From Tyto alba (taxonomy: Eukaryota > Chordata > Aves > Strigiformes > Tytonidae), in assembly GCF_018691265.1 (NCBI RefSeq), contig NW_024881282.1, forward strand, positions 49,483,122 through 49,547,121: DNA of 64,000 nucleotides, given 5' to 3'. The position numbers and the translations under genes are program-made. The notes under the pieces are model-generated. The model was not told the DNA's origin. It made no database searches and saw only the letters and a list, made by a program, of their open reading frames with translations. Shown here piece after piece: positions 1 to 11,630 of the stretch (position 1 is its first letter; the number at the start of each line of letters is the position of its first letter).

Positions 1-233
1 ATTTACAGTATTTTTCATAATCTTTTCTAATTAATATTTTATCAGTGTACAAAAAAGTCCTCAAATTTCTAGAAAATTATCTAATATTCGGGTTTGTGAT
101 TTTGTCAGTCTTTTCATTAAATATATGAAAGGTACGTTCCGAAATTCTCTTGAAAAGGAACTAAATTGGCAGTAGGTTTTAAAAAGTTCCTTATATCCGG
201 ACTGTAAAGTCAATATTGTGACTCTCTGGTTGC
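1..233. other. AT-rich unique sequence
   Basis: No gene, repeat or RNA signal is recognised in this stretch upstream of the purine array. Confidence 0.5.
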
Positions 234-576
234 AAGGGGAAAGGGAAAGGGAGAGAAAGGGAGAAGGAGAAGGAGAAGGAGAAGGAGAAGGAGAAGGAGA
301 AGGAGAAGGAGAAGGAGAAGGAGAAGGAGAAGGAGAAGGAGAAGGAGAAGGAGAAGGAGAAGGAGAAGGAGAAGGAGAGGGAGAGGGAGAGGGAGAGGGA
401 GAGGGAGAGGGAGAGAGAAGAGAGGGAGAGGGAGAGGAGAGGGAGAGGGAGAGGGAGAGGGAGAGGGAGAGGGAGAGGGAGAGGGAGAGGGAGAGGGAGA
501 GGGAGAGGGAGAGGGAGAGGGAGAGGGAGAGGGAGAGGGAGAGGGAGAGGGAGAGGGAGAGGGAGAGGGAGAGGAG
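234..576 (+). repeat. Pure-purine hexamer satellite, GGAGAA then GGGAGA units
   Basis: Every base on the plus strand from 234 to 576 is A or G, 343 nt without a pyrimidine. After a short irregular lead-in, units of GGAGAA run from about 261 to 375. Units of GGGAGA follow to about 413, then an irregular GAGAGAGAAGAGAGGG stretch to about 446, then GGGAGA units to the end. Both strands stay open in several frames only because the repeat contains no stop; the predicted Gly-Glu, Arg-Glu, Pro-Leu or Ser-Leu dipeptide runs are artefacts. Homopurine mirror-symmetric DNA of this kind is known to be able to form triplex (H-DNA) and is length-unstable. Length in the real genome may differ because such arrays are hard to sequence. 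Confidence 0.97.
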
Positions 577-2853
577 TCACCTCTTATTTCCCTAAGATAC
601 TATTATGAGGAACTGAGACTTCATGTCAGTGGTAGAGAATCTTTTTCCATACACTGTTAACCCCTATCTTCTATTCAAAAGGTCAGTTTTCCTGTTTCTA
701 TTCTGATCTTTAAATTTCAGTGTTACTCAACAGAAGAGTAGTCAGTGTTATCAGATATGAGTGTGGTAATTCTTATCTTTGCTGCCAGAAATGGAAAGTC
801 AGTTGATTTTGGAAGCACTGTTTGACACATGCCTGTGTACTTTGATCATTGAACTGAACAGCATGGCAGTCAAAAATAGAAAGATTTGTCTAGACAAGGG
901 GGATTATTTTAAAATGAGAATAATTAACATCATTCTATTGTATTAATTATCAGGTATAAACCACTTCTAAAAAGAGATTGGAGAAATTTCTCTCCTGTTT
1001 CAGACACTTATTTTAGAATGGAGAGGATCTCCATCTTAAGGAAAATTTCTTTGCCGTGAATATTGAGTAGAAAGAAACCAGCTGTGACTAGGCAGGTAAG
1101 TTTTAGATGGCTAGAATCAAATGGGATAAATCCTACCCAATAATTAGTCACTTCCCACAGTGAGACTTCTTCCATATTAATCACTAAATACTGTGACTAG
1201 TATCCCAAACTCATTTGTGTTGTTTCCAGGCTTTATGCTCAATTAAATGAATTACAGTATACTTATTGCAAACCAACTAGAAGCCATCATGTTTTGCATC
1301 TGGGGATAAATTATTAAAATCCCATAATTCCTCTCTTCCAGCTCAGGATCCATCTGTTTCTGGATAGCTAGAGTCCTTCTGAAACTCCTAAGCCACCATC
1401 TGAGAGAAGGTTACCATATGCCTAGATTTTCCATGATGTTTTGTCTTTTCCAGCTGGAAGTTTTACTGTTCAGGATTTTGAACACTTCTATTATTTGTCC
1501 AGGAATTCTGGGCATATAGCCACTCAGTAACAGCTAACTATTTCCTTCTGAAAAATCCTAGTTTGAAATATGGCAGCCCTAATTAGGGGAAAACCATCTG
1601 TCGTTGCTGTAGTGCTTAGATCTGAGCATAACGAGATATATTTATATGGACAGCTGCAACTTTGCAATTGCTGCACTAATCAATAGTTTTTGGCTGCAAT
1701 TTTTGCAACAGCAGCAGTTACATTTAAATTTTCTTTCCCAGCTGTAGCTGCACCAACAAGAGAATGAAAAGAGAGGAACAGTGAGGAAGCAGAGCATCTG
1801 GAGGGGCTGATTCACAAGGGACTTTCTTTAGGATCTCTTCACTTCATTTTTAATGTGTGAGGCTAGGGGAAAATGGACTGTTCAATGGCTACAGACTTCA
1901 AGATGACAATGGGAATCGCAAACTGCACCATTGTTCAAGGCTCTTCTGACTTATGGAGCCAGCTCACTGCTGTGAGAATTCATTGTCCGTTCACTAGAAT
2001 GTGACTGCTGCCATACTGAGCCTCCCAACTATAGCTTGACACTGGCATTTTCTGCTCAATTTGACAGAGGCAGATCATCTGTTGATGTTGTTACAGTGGA
2101 AATGAAGAAACTTATTAAAAATATTCTGTTGCTGCAAACTGTAAAATTCTCAAACTCAAAAATCTAGTGGTGCTTTGACACATGGGAATGGAGTTTTCTA
2201 ATTGCACTGGAAAAACTGCAGGGTTGTACATTTCTATCATTTTTAAGTGCAAGGCTTGAATTTATAACTGGAAACTGTCCTACTGGAAGAAAGCCCTTGC
2301 TAATGTACATGGGGAAAGTAAATGGCAACAGTATTTCTTTAAGAACACTAATTTGTTTTCTTTGCAGAAAGACTAGTTTGCCACCACAGACAACAATACA
2401 GATACTGAAGATGAAATTTCTTATACCACTATTCAGAAAAGATTGATAACCTGCCTTTCCTATGGTTTATGAAGTCTGTTAGTGGATTATAGAATAGAAC
2501 AAATGCTTAAATATTTGTAAGATGACAGTAGAATATCCACTTCTGCTCTGATCTTTTTATTTATACCTGCTATATCTGGGCACCTGTCAAGTTATGGGAC
2601 CTTCTCTTTATCCATTTACTGGTTGTAGCCCAGCTGGTCATCCATTCCACCAAAAGAAGGGAGCTGGGAGACTATAGGAATCCTTTCTCCACCTCATCTT
2701 GTCATAAATCCAGGTGGATCAATCTCAGTCAACAGCCACTAATTCCTTGGACCTTCAGGGAAGAGGGTGAACTGTTGTGATCTTATATTTGTTGTCTTCC
2801 GGTTTTTCTACATTTGTGACCACTTCATCCTTCTCTCCCATTCCACCTCCTCC
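577..2853. other. Unique AT-rich sequence, no gene seen
   Basis: I see no recognisable coding exon or repeat. A few isolated splice-like motifs (for example a pyrimidine tract ending in CAG near 1001 and CAG|GTAAGT near 1096) are present, but all three frames between them contain stops. Confidence 0.4.
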
Positions 2854-2874
2854 TTTTTTTTTTTTTTTTTTTTT
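2854..2874 (+). repeat. Poly-T run (21 nt)
   Basis: An uninterrupted T run preceded by pyrimidine-rich sequence. No retroposed body is recognisable on either side. Confidence 0.9.
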
Positions 2875-3224
2875 ACATCCATCATTTGCCATAATCATTT
2901 GGATATTCCTTGTTTTTTCTGTTCCTCCCAGGAATGAGCTAATGTCTGTCTTTAGGGAAAAACTCGACATGGATACAGCTGTAAACAGGAGCAAAGAGGA
3001 AGTGTTAAAAGAAGACATGCACATGTAATTGTCTATCCACAGCCCAACACATTCCTAGTGTCCAGCTTTCTTCAGTTCAGAGAACTTTCTGTGATGAATG
3101 TGCATAAAAATATTTGGTAACTTTTTTACAGGTCCATGTCCAGTTTCTTCATGAGCCCGTGTGAACATTTAACACCCAAAAAACTAATTTTGTCAAGGAA
3201 TGACACAGGTTTAATACTTTATTT
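2875..3224. other. Unique sequence
   Basis: No feature is recognised here. Part of it could be the eroded continuation of the ancient CR1 that follows. Confidence 0.35.
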
Positions 3225-3405
3225 TTGTCTGTTCTGAATCTGGTTGCTGCTCACTTCATTTGATGGCCACTATTCCTTGTACTGTCAGAAAGGATGATAC
3301 AGAGATCCCTATAAACACTTTTTATTCTGCTTATGGTTTTGTAGGTTCCTATTACCTCCTCTTTAGATGTCAGCATTCTCACATGTGATTTCATGTACTC
3401 TGAAC
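3225..3405 (-). mobile_element. Probable ancient CR1 (L3-like) 3' fragment
   Basis: Read on the plus strand, the order of short blocks matches the reverse complement of the CR1/L3 3' region common in reptile and bird genomes. The blocks are CATTTGATGGCCACTATTCC, then a CTTGTACTGTCAGAAAGG block, then a CACTTTTTATTCTGCTTATG block, then TTTTGTAGGTTCCTATTACC. In less decayed copies the corresponding text runs from the 'catttgatg..cta.ttcttgta' segment to 'tttatagacctctatca'. The call rests on remembered family patterns, not an alignment. The element is heavily diverged, non-coding, and its edges are approximate. Confidence 0.55.
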
Positions 3406-6400
3406 TGAAGAAAAAAAGAAGAGTAATTAAAAATTATTCATGATTTATCACCACAGGAAAAATACATGGGGCAAAGGGGAGACCCAGGCACAATGTGTGT
3501 ATCTCATGCTTGTGCTACTTGGCCTCAGAGTCAGAGAATAGTCCCTGGTCTTGCTTTCCTTATTAATTTCTTTGATTCATTAACCAGTTTTTAGGTAGAT
3601 ATTGAGGGATCTTGGAGAAAGAAATATTTTGGCATCATTCTCTGGTGGTTAGAATCAAGAAGTTCAGCCATGTCATTTTCAGAACTGGGCAAGAAGGAGC
3701 TACAAGCGTTCAGGTAAAGAGATTTCAGTCTGTCACACTCCCTGCAGTCTTTAAATTAGGATTAGTAATCCTTTGGGGGCAGATTCGGTGAGGGAGGAAA
3801 GAGAAATAAATGGAAGACAAGAAGTTGCACTGATTGAACATGCTTTCCAGCTGGGACACATCTCTTTACCACTTCTGTCAGCTACTGGTGCATCTATTTG
3901 TCTACTTCTATAAGAAAGCCTCACTCTACAATTGTACCCTTTTTCTTGCCTGTTCTTCACCCTCTAATCTCTAAGAAATTGTGAGGTTCTCTCTTCTTGT
4001 CCTGTGCTGCTCTTGCTTCTCAATTAAAATATTTCTCTTGTGGAACAACCTCATTCATTCCCAGAAGCCTTCTGAGGTTCTCCAAGTGTTCTTGATCTGC
4101 CCCTTTCTGAGAAGACCTATGCCTGTTAAGTAGGAAGAAAAACAGGCAGTTGTTACCACTGGCTCAGTTTCTATGGAGGAAATAATTAGAACAATTTTGC
4201 AAGGCTGGGATGATATTTCCAGAGCATATTTCTCTTGTCTTGAGATACCCCAGTAATGTCCTTTTCTTCCCTGTCTGCTATGTGATCTGAGCAAAGGGGA
4301 ACTTCCTTAACACAGAGAGATTGTAATAACTGGGGAGATTACTGTAAAGGATACATTGAATTGCTGCTCTGCTTTTCTCCACTGAACATCCAAAAACTGC
4401 ATGATCCTTGAAGACCTGGGCCCAACATTCATATTAAGAGTGCCTGTGACTTTACATGGTGGAGGTTGAGGTGAAATGGCAGCTGTAGGAAGAGCTTTTT
4501 TTACATCTGTGTAACACCCTTATCACTAATATAAATATATGGGTCTAAAGTACTTTATAGCCTGATGAAGATAATAAATAACTTGGGCTAGATCCTCAGC
4601 TGCTCCAAAAGCTAATGGAGCTAGTCTAATTGCACATTATTTTTTTTTTTTAATGTTTAGAAGCCAGAATCCATGTTACTGAAGTATTATGCAGATGTAC
4701 AAAGAGGAGAGATAATGTAATTTTGCATTAAATAACAAGAGATAGATCTTGCAGAAAACTAAGAAACCAACAGCAGGTTTCTTGCATAAAAAGATACACT
4801 ATGCTGTCTAGAGCTCTAGACACTGTGATATTCAGTTACCATTTTTCCTAGTCAGAATATGTCAGATCAAGTCTCCTACCATCTCCCAGATTCCAACAAA
4901 ATATGAACTTGCACATCTAATTCTGTCCCATATAACACAAAACTGAAGGTAATTTGCTTTTGTCTTTTTTTTACATGTCAAAATATTAATATTTTTAGAG
5001 GTTATAGATTATATAATGTATTTCTAACTCTTTATGGTGTGTTTTGTAGATAGTCAATAAAAATACCTGACAATTATCCATCATTATTTTCTCAAAGACT
5101 CCTTTACCTTTAAATCACTGTAGCAATGCTCTTGTAAAATATGGCTTGATTACTATTACTATTTTATATGTGCTGTAGCTGTCATGCCACTACAATTATC
5201 TTCTATCTTTGCCATCTGGAAACAGGGAGAACTTATCTTCTTTGTACTGTATAGAAAGTAAGTACCAGTGATATTCTGTATCATAACTGAAAGAATATTT
5301 TTACATCTTAACTTGATTGCTGTCTAATTTCATAAGACAAATGAATTTAACAATGTATATTACAAGAACTTATATATGCTACTATTATGATGTTGCTTTA
5401 AATTTCAGAAATGAGTTCTCCCATCTGGACAATCACATAATATTTCTAAAGCCTTAATAAAGCTCTACCAAGCAATAAAATATTTTTATCACCCAGATAT
5501 GATGAACAGGGTCACAGCAACCTGAGGAAACAAAAAGTTGTTTGGCAAAACAGTTCCATCATGTCCTTTTTAACATGATAGTAAAAAAGAGGTAATTAGC
5601 AATAACGGTCCCACTAGATTTGGAACCTTATTTAGCTCAAATGAGCAGTTGAAATTTCAGATATTTATCTGAATTTAGTCAATCTATTCAAATATAATGA
5701 GTAATGATAATAAAACCCTCCAGTCTTCAGTTCAGTCAGCTTGGGCAGACTCTTAAACATGCACAGAAACTCCCTGAGAATGGTAGGGTTCCTCCAAGGA
5801 TCAAAGGTTTTACCACATGCATTTTACTGCAGGAAGTGTTTCCTCATGAATTATGCAAGTATCTCTGTTAAACAGAAAACCTTGAAAACAAGTCCTTTTG
5901 CAGCATTTTGCTCCTTGTCCTTCTAATTGCAGAAATGGAAGAAAAGCAGAATGCAGACATAAGAATGAATAATGGGAGGCAGCAGACATAACCAAACCTT
6001 GCATACATCCAAGAAGAACCAAAATGTTTCAACTTGAATTGAGAATGTGAAGAATTCCTTGATGCATGACCAGAAAAAAATAGGTTTCAAAAGCCTATGT
6101 GAAAAAATGTCAGTGAAAGGGTATTTCATATTTGCCACTATAACATAAAGGGAGGGGGATCTACATATAAAATCACAATAAATTACTGGCTGAAAAATTA
6201 CAAAAATATCCTTGCCATCCCTCAATCATAATTTATTGCCATAAAAGGAAACAAGTTCCATATTTCTGCATGATAAGAACGGTGACAAATATAAATACCC
6301 ATGTTTGTGTAGAAATTCAAAATTAATCAAATTTTTATGCCTGCAGGAGAAAGAGAATCTATAATGCAGTGCAAACAATGTCAAAGAAATAGGAACGGTC

Positions 6401-7579
6401 ATGGATCAAATTTCTGATAAAAAAAATTGCCCCTGGGAAATTCAGATATTTTTTCATGATGGTTTTACATCTTTATACAATGTAAAGACCCGCTCTTCAT
6501 TGGGTATGTGATCTGTAGCAGCAAAAAAATATCATCCCATCCTTGGTCATTATCTGGCATGGAGATTAAAAACGAACAGCAAAGCAAACATCTGCAAGAA
6601 GACTCTCTCATTTAAAAGATTAACTCTAATATAAAATTACTTTATCTTGTCTTGCAACTATTTGGAAACTCATTAAATTTACAACAGTCACTTCATATGG
6701 AAATTACTTCTCTCCCCTGAAGAGACTGTTAACTGTAGTCGCGTATTTCATGGTCCATGATTATATGAACTTGCCCTGTTTCAGCAAAAAGCCTGAAATC
6801 TGAACAACATTAGTGCAATGACAAGGCCTAAGTATGGAGTTCAGAGTGTCTTTCTTACCTTTTTTTCACATCTGCCTACAGAGAGGCTGACAATGCACGT
6901 ATTGCCTTGCTAATTGAGCATTAGATTAAGTGGACTGGTGTATTTGTTGACTGAATTTTAGCAAATAAGTGGAAGAAGTAATTGCCATCATAAGCATAGC
7001 AACAAATCCACTTTACATTTTAATTTAATGTGTTTGTATGGGATCTTAATCCTTAGAACAGTTATACTCTACTGTAGCTAGCTATAAATGTGAGGCATAA
7101 AGTATCCTTCTAATAGCGTGTCATCAGCATTTGCATTTTCAGCTTGGAAAAAATCATTTGGAAAGGTTGATGCATTTGGAAATATTATGGTCAATATTTT
7201 GCAAGATGATCAAATACTGTATTTTCCAGGAAGAAAACTGCAATGATGATGATCTTTATAAAAGTTGTTAGATAAGAAGGCCAGCGAATTTTAAATAATT
7301 GCTGCAATGAAAGGTAGTCATATATTTAGTAAATAAAACTATCCACTTGTAAGCAGCTTTAGGAACCAATATAATCTAATGTTTCTGCTTAGTTTTTGCT
7401 TATCAAAACTATTAGAATAAATACAAACAAATCCTTGAACCTGAATGTGTTTCTTCAGAGTATTATTATCGTATATCACATAATGCTTTCACTGGTGGAA
7501 TAAGATTCTTAACCCAGTGGTTAAAAAACACACTTATTTATCTAGAAATTTGCTTATTTTTTGAGGCAATCTGTTGGTC
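3406..7579. other. Unique AT-rich sequence, no gene seen
   Basis: Short open frames occur on both strands but have no recognisable domains and are no longer than expected for this composition. No RNA gene or mobile element is recognised. Confidence 0.4.
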
Positions 7580-7830
7580 TATGTGTCAGGACCTGTAGGG
7601 CACTGGCAGGGCTGCATGCCCCCAAGCAGCCTGGTAGGGCAGCTCCACCACCTGTGGGCCAAGGAGCCCAGGGCAGGCTCATGCTGGGACCCCAGCCCTG
7701 TGCCCAGCCCAGGCCTTGATGAGTCCAATGGGGCCCCCAAATGGATCCCAGCCCTGCCTTGTGGGGTAACCCCACTCCTGCTGCTCCCTCACATCACGTT
7801 GCACAGCTTCCCACTGCAACTGCTGTTGGA
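7580..7830. other. GC-rich block of unknown origin
   Basis: About 250 bp of clearly GC-rich sequence, with repeated CCCAG/CCAGCCC words, sits with fairly abrupt edges in AT-rich surroundings. It is open in one frame on each strand, but the translations are low-complexity Pro/Gly/Leu/Trp-rich and match no family I know. It has few CpG dinucleotides, so it is not a typical CpG-island promoter. It could be a fragment of an unrecognised repeat. Confidence 0.5.
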
Positions 7831-8792
7831 TGCAAAAATTACTTAGATCTTCTTGCACTACAAACAGCTAAACTCTGTCAAAGTACCATCTGACAAGAAT
7901 TTATGTTCTTCCATAGGATAAATCTCACCTTTAAACACAAAGCTACTATAATAATTTCCATAGAAGTTAGCTCATCATATAATGGTCCCCAGCTGCTCTG
8001 ACAACTGCTCTAAGAAACACAGATGAAACCAGGGACAATACTGGTTTGCGATATAGAATTTCTAGACACAGAACCAGAAAAAAAATGAGAAGTACAAACT
8101 CACTTTACATATCAATAAAAGGTTTAACAGCAGAGCATAAGACGAATTGTACATAGAGGAGATATGTGAATTGCTGCCAAGCAAACACACAGGTTGCTGA
8201 AACTGAGTAGACAAAGCTTTAATATCCACTGGCTTCCTAAACACCTTCCTAATATAGACTTACCCTCTTTAGAATTGGACAACTCAGTGTTTGGAAAGCC
8301 TTACAATAACCAGAGCTCTGTCTCCTGAGGAAATCCCACAACTGCTGCTAATGTGGAACTGAAACAGGATAGTAACAGTCCAAAAGAAAAATATCAGTCT
8401 GGACTCAAACAAATCAAATATTACACAATTCTCTTATAACAGATAGAACTACCACTGCAAACTATGACCCACAAGTATAAGTACTCTCATATTTGATCTT
8501 CATGGAAACTCTGTTCAAGTCCTCCCAAAAAGCAAAATCCATACGATGTCAAAGATAACCCCTTAAGGTTAACAGTTTTAAGCACCTCTTCTGTGAATAC
8601 TTTATATAGCGAGATGCTATTATTATTTTACTTTTTCATTGTACGTGGCTGCCCTTCCTTGACATGATGGCTGCAGTTGCCATTTTGGTTTTGGCCCAGT
8701 TTTCTAGTTCCCCCATTACTGTATTGAAATTGTGTTCAAAAATGTAACCCTAACTGACCTAGATAGCTTTTAGTTGCTCAGGGGAAAAGGAG
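7831..8792. other. Unique sequence, no gene seen
   Basis: No coding, RNA or repeat signal is recognised between the GC-rich block and the LTR. Confidence 0.4.
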
Positions 8793-8950
8793 TGTTGGGT
8801 TTGTGTGTGGTGAGGGTTTTGATATCAGGGGATGGGGCTACAGCAGTGGCCTCCTGTGAGAAGATTCTCAAACCTCCCCCAACTTCAAATTGGACCCACC
8901 TCAGGCCAAGGCCAAACCAGTTAGCGACAGTGGCTGTGTCTCTGTGATAC

Positions 8951-8960
8951 CATATTTAAG
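8951..8960 (+). promoter_or_regulatory. TATA-like box of the 8793 LTR
   Basis: CATATTTAAG lies about 160 bp from the LTR 5' end, in the place where avian LTRs of this type carry the core promoter. Activity is not implied. Confidence 0.4.
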
Positions 8961-9412
8961 GAGAACCTGAGATGAAGAGGCGTTATAAGGGAGATACCTA
9001 TGCAAACACTGAGGTCAGCTGAAGAAAGGAGGCGGGGGATGATTGCAGTCCATGGAAGGGACCAATGCTGGGGCAGTTTGTGAAGAGCTGCAGCCCTGTG
9101 GGAAGGAGTCACACTTGGAGAAGCTCATGGAGGACTGTCTCCCATGAGAGGGAATCCATGCTGTAGCAGATGAAGACTGTAAGGAGTTCTCCCTCTGAGG
9201 AGGAAGGAGCAGTAGAAACAACAGGTGATGAACTGACTACAACCCCCATTCTCTGCCACCCTTCACCGCCCAGAGGGAGGAGGTAGAGAAATCAGGGGCA
9301 CAGCTGAGCCTGGGAAGACAGAAGGGGTGGGGGAAGGTGTTTTTGAGATGTGTTTGTATATCTTACTGTCCTACTCTGTTTGACTGGTAAATTAAGTAGT
9401 GATGGTGTTCAA

Positions 9413-9418
9413 ATTAAA
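9413..9418 (+). promoter_or_regulatory. ATTAAA polyadenylation signal in LTR
   Basis: The hexamer precedes the conserved 3' third of the LTR. It is the expected position of the R-region polyadenylation signal. Confidence 0.4.
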
Positions 9419-9607
9419 TTGATGGGTTTTTTATTCCCCAGTCAAGTCTGTCTTTTGCCCATGACCATAACTGATGAGTCATCTCTCCCCATCCTTGTCT
9501 TGATCCCTGAGCCTTTTATTATATTTTCTCCTTCACAAACCTGAGAGGGAAGGAGTGAGCAAGTGGCTGCATAGTGCTCAGTTGCCTCTTGGGCTAAAAC
9601 CACAACA

Positions 9608-9933
9608 GAGTTTTATTGTTGCTGATGCTTTTATGATCTGCTTAAATATAATTATGAAAGTGGTAGAATTTGCAGTCTGTAATTCCCATGTTTCATGCAA
9701 GAACAACAGGTTAGTCACCCTATGTAGGTAATTCAGGTCTCCTATAGTGTTTCATTCCTTCTACCTTAAATGAAAAGTGCCAACAGAATCCTCAAGATAC
9801 ACGTTAATGGCAATAAATCATCGTATGCAGTCACTGCGCCACACACAAAATGTTGGTAAAGCATTTTATACATGGCTTAAGAAAACATAGGATCAAGAAC
9901 CTCCTCAGACAAGATGTCAAGCTTTTAACTGAG
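9608..9933. other. Unique spacer between LTR and CR1 copy A
   Basis: About 325 bp with no recognised feature. Confidence 0.4.
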
Positions 9934-11630
9934 ATAGAATCATAGAAAGATTTGGATTGGAAGGTACCATGAAGATCATCTAGTTCTAAGATGCCCTGGG
10001 CAGGGACACCTTCCACTACATCAGGTTGCTCAAAGCCCCATCTAACCTGATCTTGAACACTCCCAGGGAGGCGGCAGCCACAACTTCTCTGGGCAACCTG
10101 CGCCATTGTCTCACCACCCTCACAGTAAGGAACTTCTTCCTTATAGCCAATCTGAATCTACCCTTTCAGTTTAAAACTGTTACCCCCTCATCCTATCCCT
10201 ACACTCCCTGATAAAGAGTCCCTCCCCAGCTTTCCTGTAGGCCCGCTTTATGTTCTGGAAAGCTGGTCTAAGGTCTCCCCAGAGCTTTCTCTTCTCCAGG
10301 CTGAAAAAAACCCACTCTCTCAGCCTGTCTTCATAAGGGAGGTGCTCTAGCCCCACTATCCTCTTTGTGGCCTCCTCCGGACCCACTCAAGCAGGTTTAT
10401 GTCCTTCTTATGTTGGGGGCCCCAGAGCTGGACACAGCACTTCAGGTGTGGTCTCATGAGAGTGGAGTAGAGGAGGAGAATCACCTCCCTCAACCTGCTG
10501 GCCATACTTCTCTTGATGAAGCCCAAGTTATGGTTGGCTTTCTGGGCTGCAAGCACACATTGCTGGCCCATATCCACAGTTTGTTATCCATTACTACTCC
10601 CAAGTCCTTCTCCACAAAGCTGTTCTCAATCCACTCATCACCTAGCCAGTACTTGTGATTGAGGTTGCCCTGACCTGTGCAGCACCTCGCACTTGGCCTT
10701 GTTGAACTTCATGAGGTTTGCACAGGCCCACCTCTCAAGCCTGTCAAGGTCCTTCTGGATGGCATCCCATTGCTTCAGTGTGTTCACGGCACTACACAGC
10801 TTGGTGTTGTCTTGGCAAACTTGCTGAAGGTGCACTCAGTCCCACTGTCCATGTCGCCAACAAAGATATTAAATTGCACTGGCCCCAACACTGACCCCTG
10901 AGGAACATCACTCATCACTGCTCTCCACTTGGACATCGAGCTGTCAGCCACAACTCTTTGAGAGCAACCATCCAACAGATTTCTTATCCACCAAGTGATC
11001 CATCAATCAAATCCATATCTCTCCAATTTAGAGACAAGGATGTCATGCAGGACAATGTCAAATGCTTTGCACAAGTCCAGGTAGGTGGTGTCAGTTGTTC
11101 TTCCCTTATCTACTAACACTGTAACCCTATCATCGAAAGACATCAAATTTTTGAGGCACAATTTGCCCTTGGTGGAGCCACGTTGGCTGTTACCAATCAC
11201 CTCCTTACTTTCCATGTGCCCTAGCATAGTTTCCATAGGATCCATTCCATGATCTTACTGGGCACAGAGGTGAGACTGAGTGGCCTGTAGTTCTCCAGGT
11301 ACTCTTTATTTACCTTTTTAAAAATGGGGTTTATCTTTTCCCTTTTCCAGTCAGAAGGAACTCACCAGACTGCCATGACTTCTCAAATATGATGGATGGT
11401 GGCTTCAGCACTTCATCTGCCAGTTCACTCAGGACTCATGGATGCATCTCATCAGGTTCCATGGACCTGAACACCTTCTGATTCCTTAGATGGTCTTGAA
11501 CCTGATGTTCTCTTACAGTGGGTCGTTTTTCATTCTCCCAGTCCCTGACTTTGCCTCCTGTGCCTTGGGCGGTGTGACTGGAGCACTTGCCAGTGAAGAG
11601 TTAGGCAAAAAAATATGCTGCTGGTGTTAC
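9934..11630 (-). mobile_element. CR1 LINE copy A, 5'-truncated
   Basis: The plus strand opens with ATAGAATCATAG followed by a GATTTGGATTGGAAGGTACC block. This is the reverse complement of the CR1 3' terminus, so the element runs right to left with its 3' end at about 9934. Reverse-complement reading frames carry CR1 ORF2 sequence from the segment before the reverse transcriptase (PDEMH-like region near 11445-11465) through RT to the C-terminus. The 5' limit, near 11590-11630, was set by following similarity with copy C and is approximate. EN and ORF1 are absent, as is usual for CR1. It belongs to the same subfamily as copy C, sharing for example the FVGDMDS and STLMRP words. Confidence 0.95.
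10010..11500 (-). pseudogene. CR1 ORF2 reverse transcriptase remnant (copy A)
   Basis: The intact CR1 ORF2 protein copies LINE RNA into DNA at the insertion site. Here only disconnected pieces remain, in more than one frame. The palm motif A region reads [10 protein letters not shown] near 11065-11100, keeping the catalytic Asp. The next block reads DVPQGSVLGP near 10885-10920. The FADD catalytic box is lost: at about 10801-10820 the frame reads FAKTTP, and the expected continuation DNTKL reappears in another frame, showing an indel inside the active site. Further pieces are SMASRLREVILLLYSTLMRP near 10430-10510 and the C-terminal tail region near 10200-10380. It cannot encode a working enzyme. 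The plus-strand frames here are antisense shadows. Confidence 0.93.

Larger units (their letters stand above)
8793..9607 (+). mobile_element. Avian endogenous-retrovirus LTR, complete-looking, probably solo
   Basis: The element starts TGTTGGGTTTG and ends AACCACAACA, giving the TG...CA ends of retroviral LTRs. Its internal order fits avian ERV LTRs. It has a CATATTTAAG TATA-like box at 8951-8960 and a middle part with repeated 'GGAG...CTGTGGGAAGG...' style phrases. An ATTAAA signal lies at 9413-9418, followed by the conserved block 'GTCTGTCTTTTGCC...CCTGAGCCTTTTATT' and a terminal block with GAGTGAGC. No internal gag/pol sequence follows, so it is likely a solo LTR. No clean target-site duplication is visible (AGGAG before, GAGTT after). 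It carries no coding capacity; short frames inside it are incidental. The exact family name needs a repeat-library search. Confidence 0.82.

Noticed and set aside
191..595. Open frames of about 125 codons on both strands (Gly-Glu, Arg-Glu, Pro-Leu, Ser-Leu runs)
   Set aside because: They arise only because the hexamer array has no stop codons; the translation is pure low complexity.
1002..1096. Splice-like pair: pyrimidine tract with CAG at 1001 and CAG|GTAAGT at 1096
   Set aside because: All three frames contain stops and nothing else supports a transcript; it could only be a non-coding exon.
2393..2470. Short frame with an ISYTTIQ segment resembling an immunoreceptor tyrosine motif
   Set aside because: A stop lies just upstream in the same frame and after the nearest acceptor, and the motif is too short to be meaningful.
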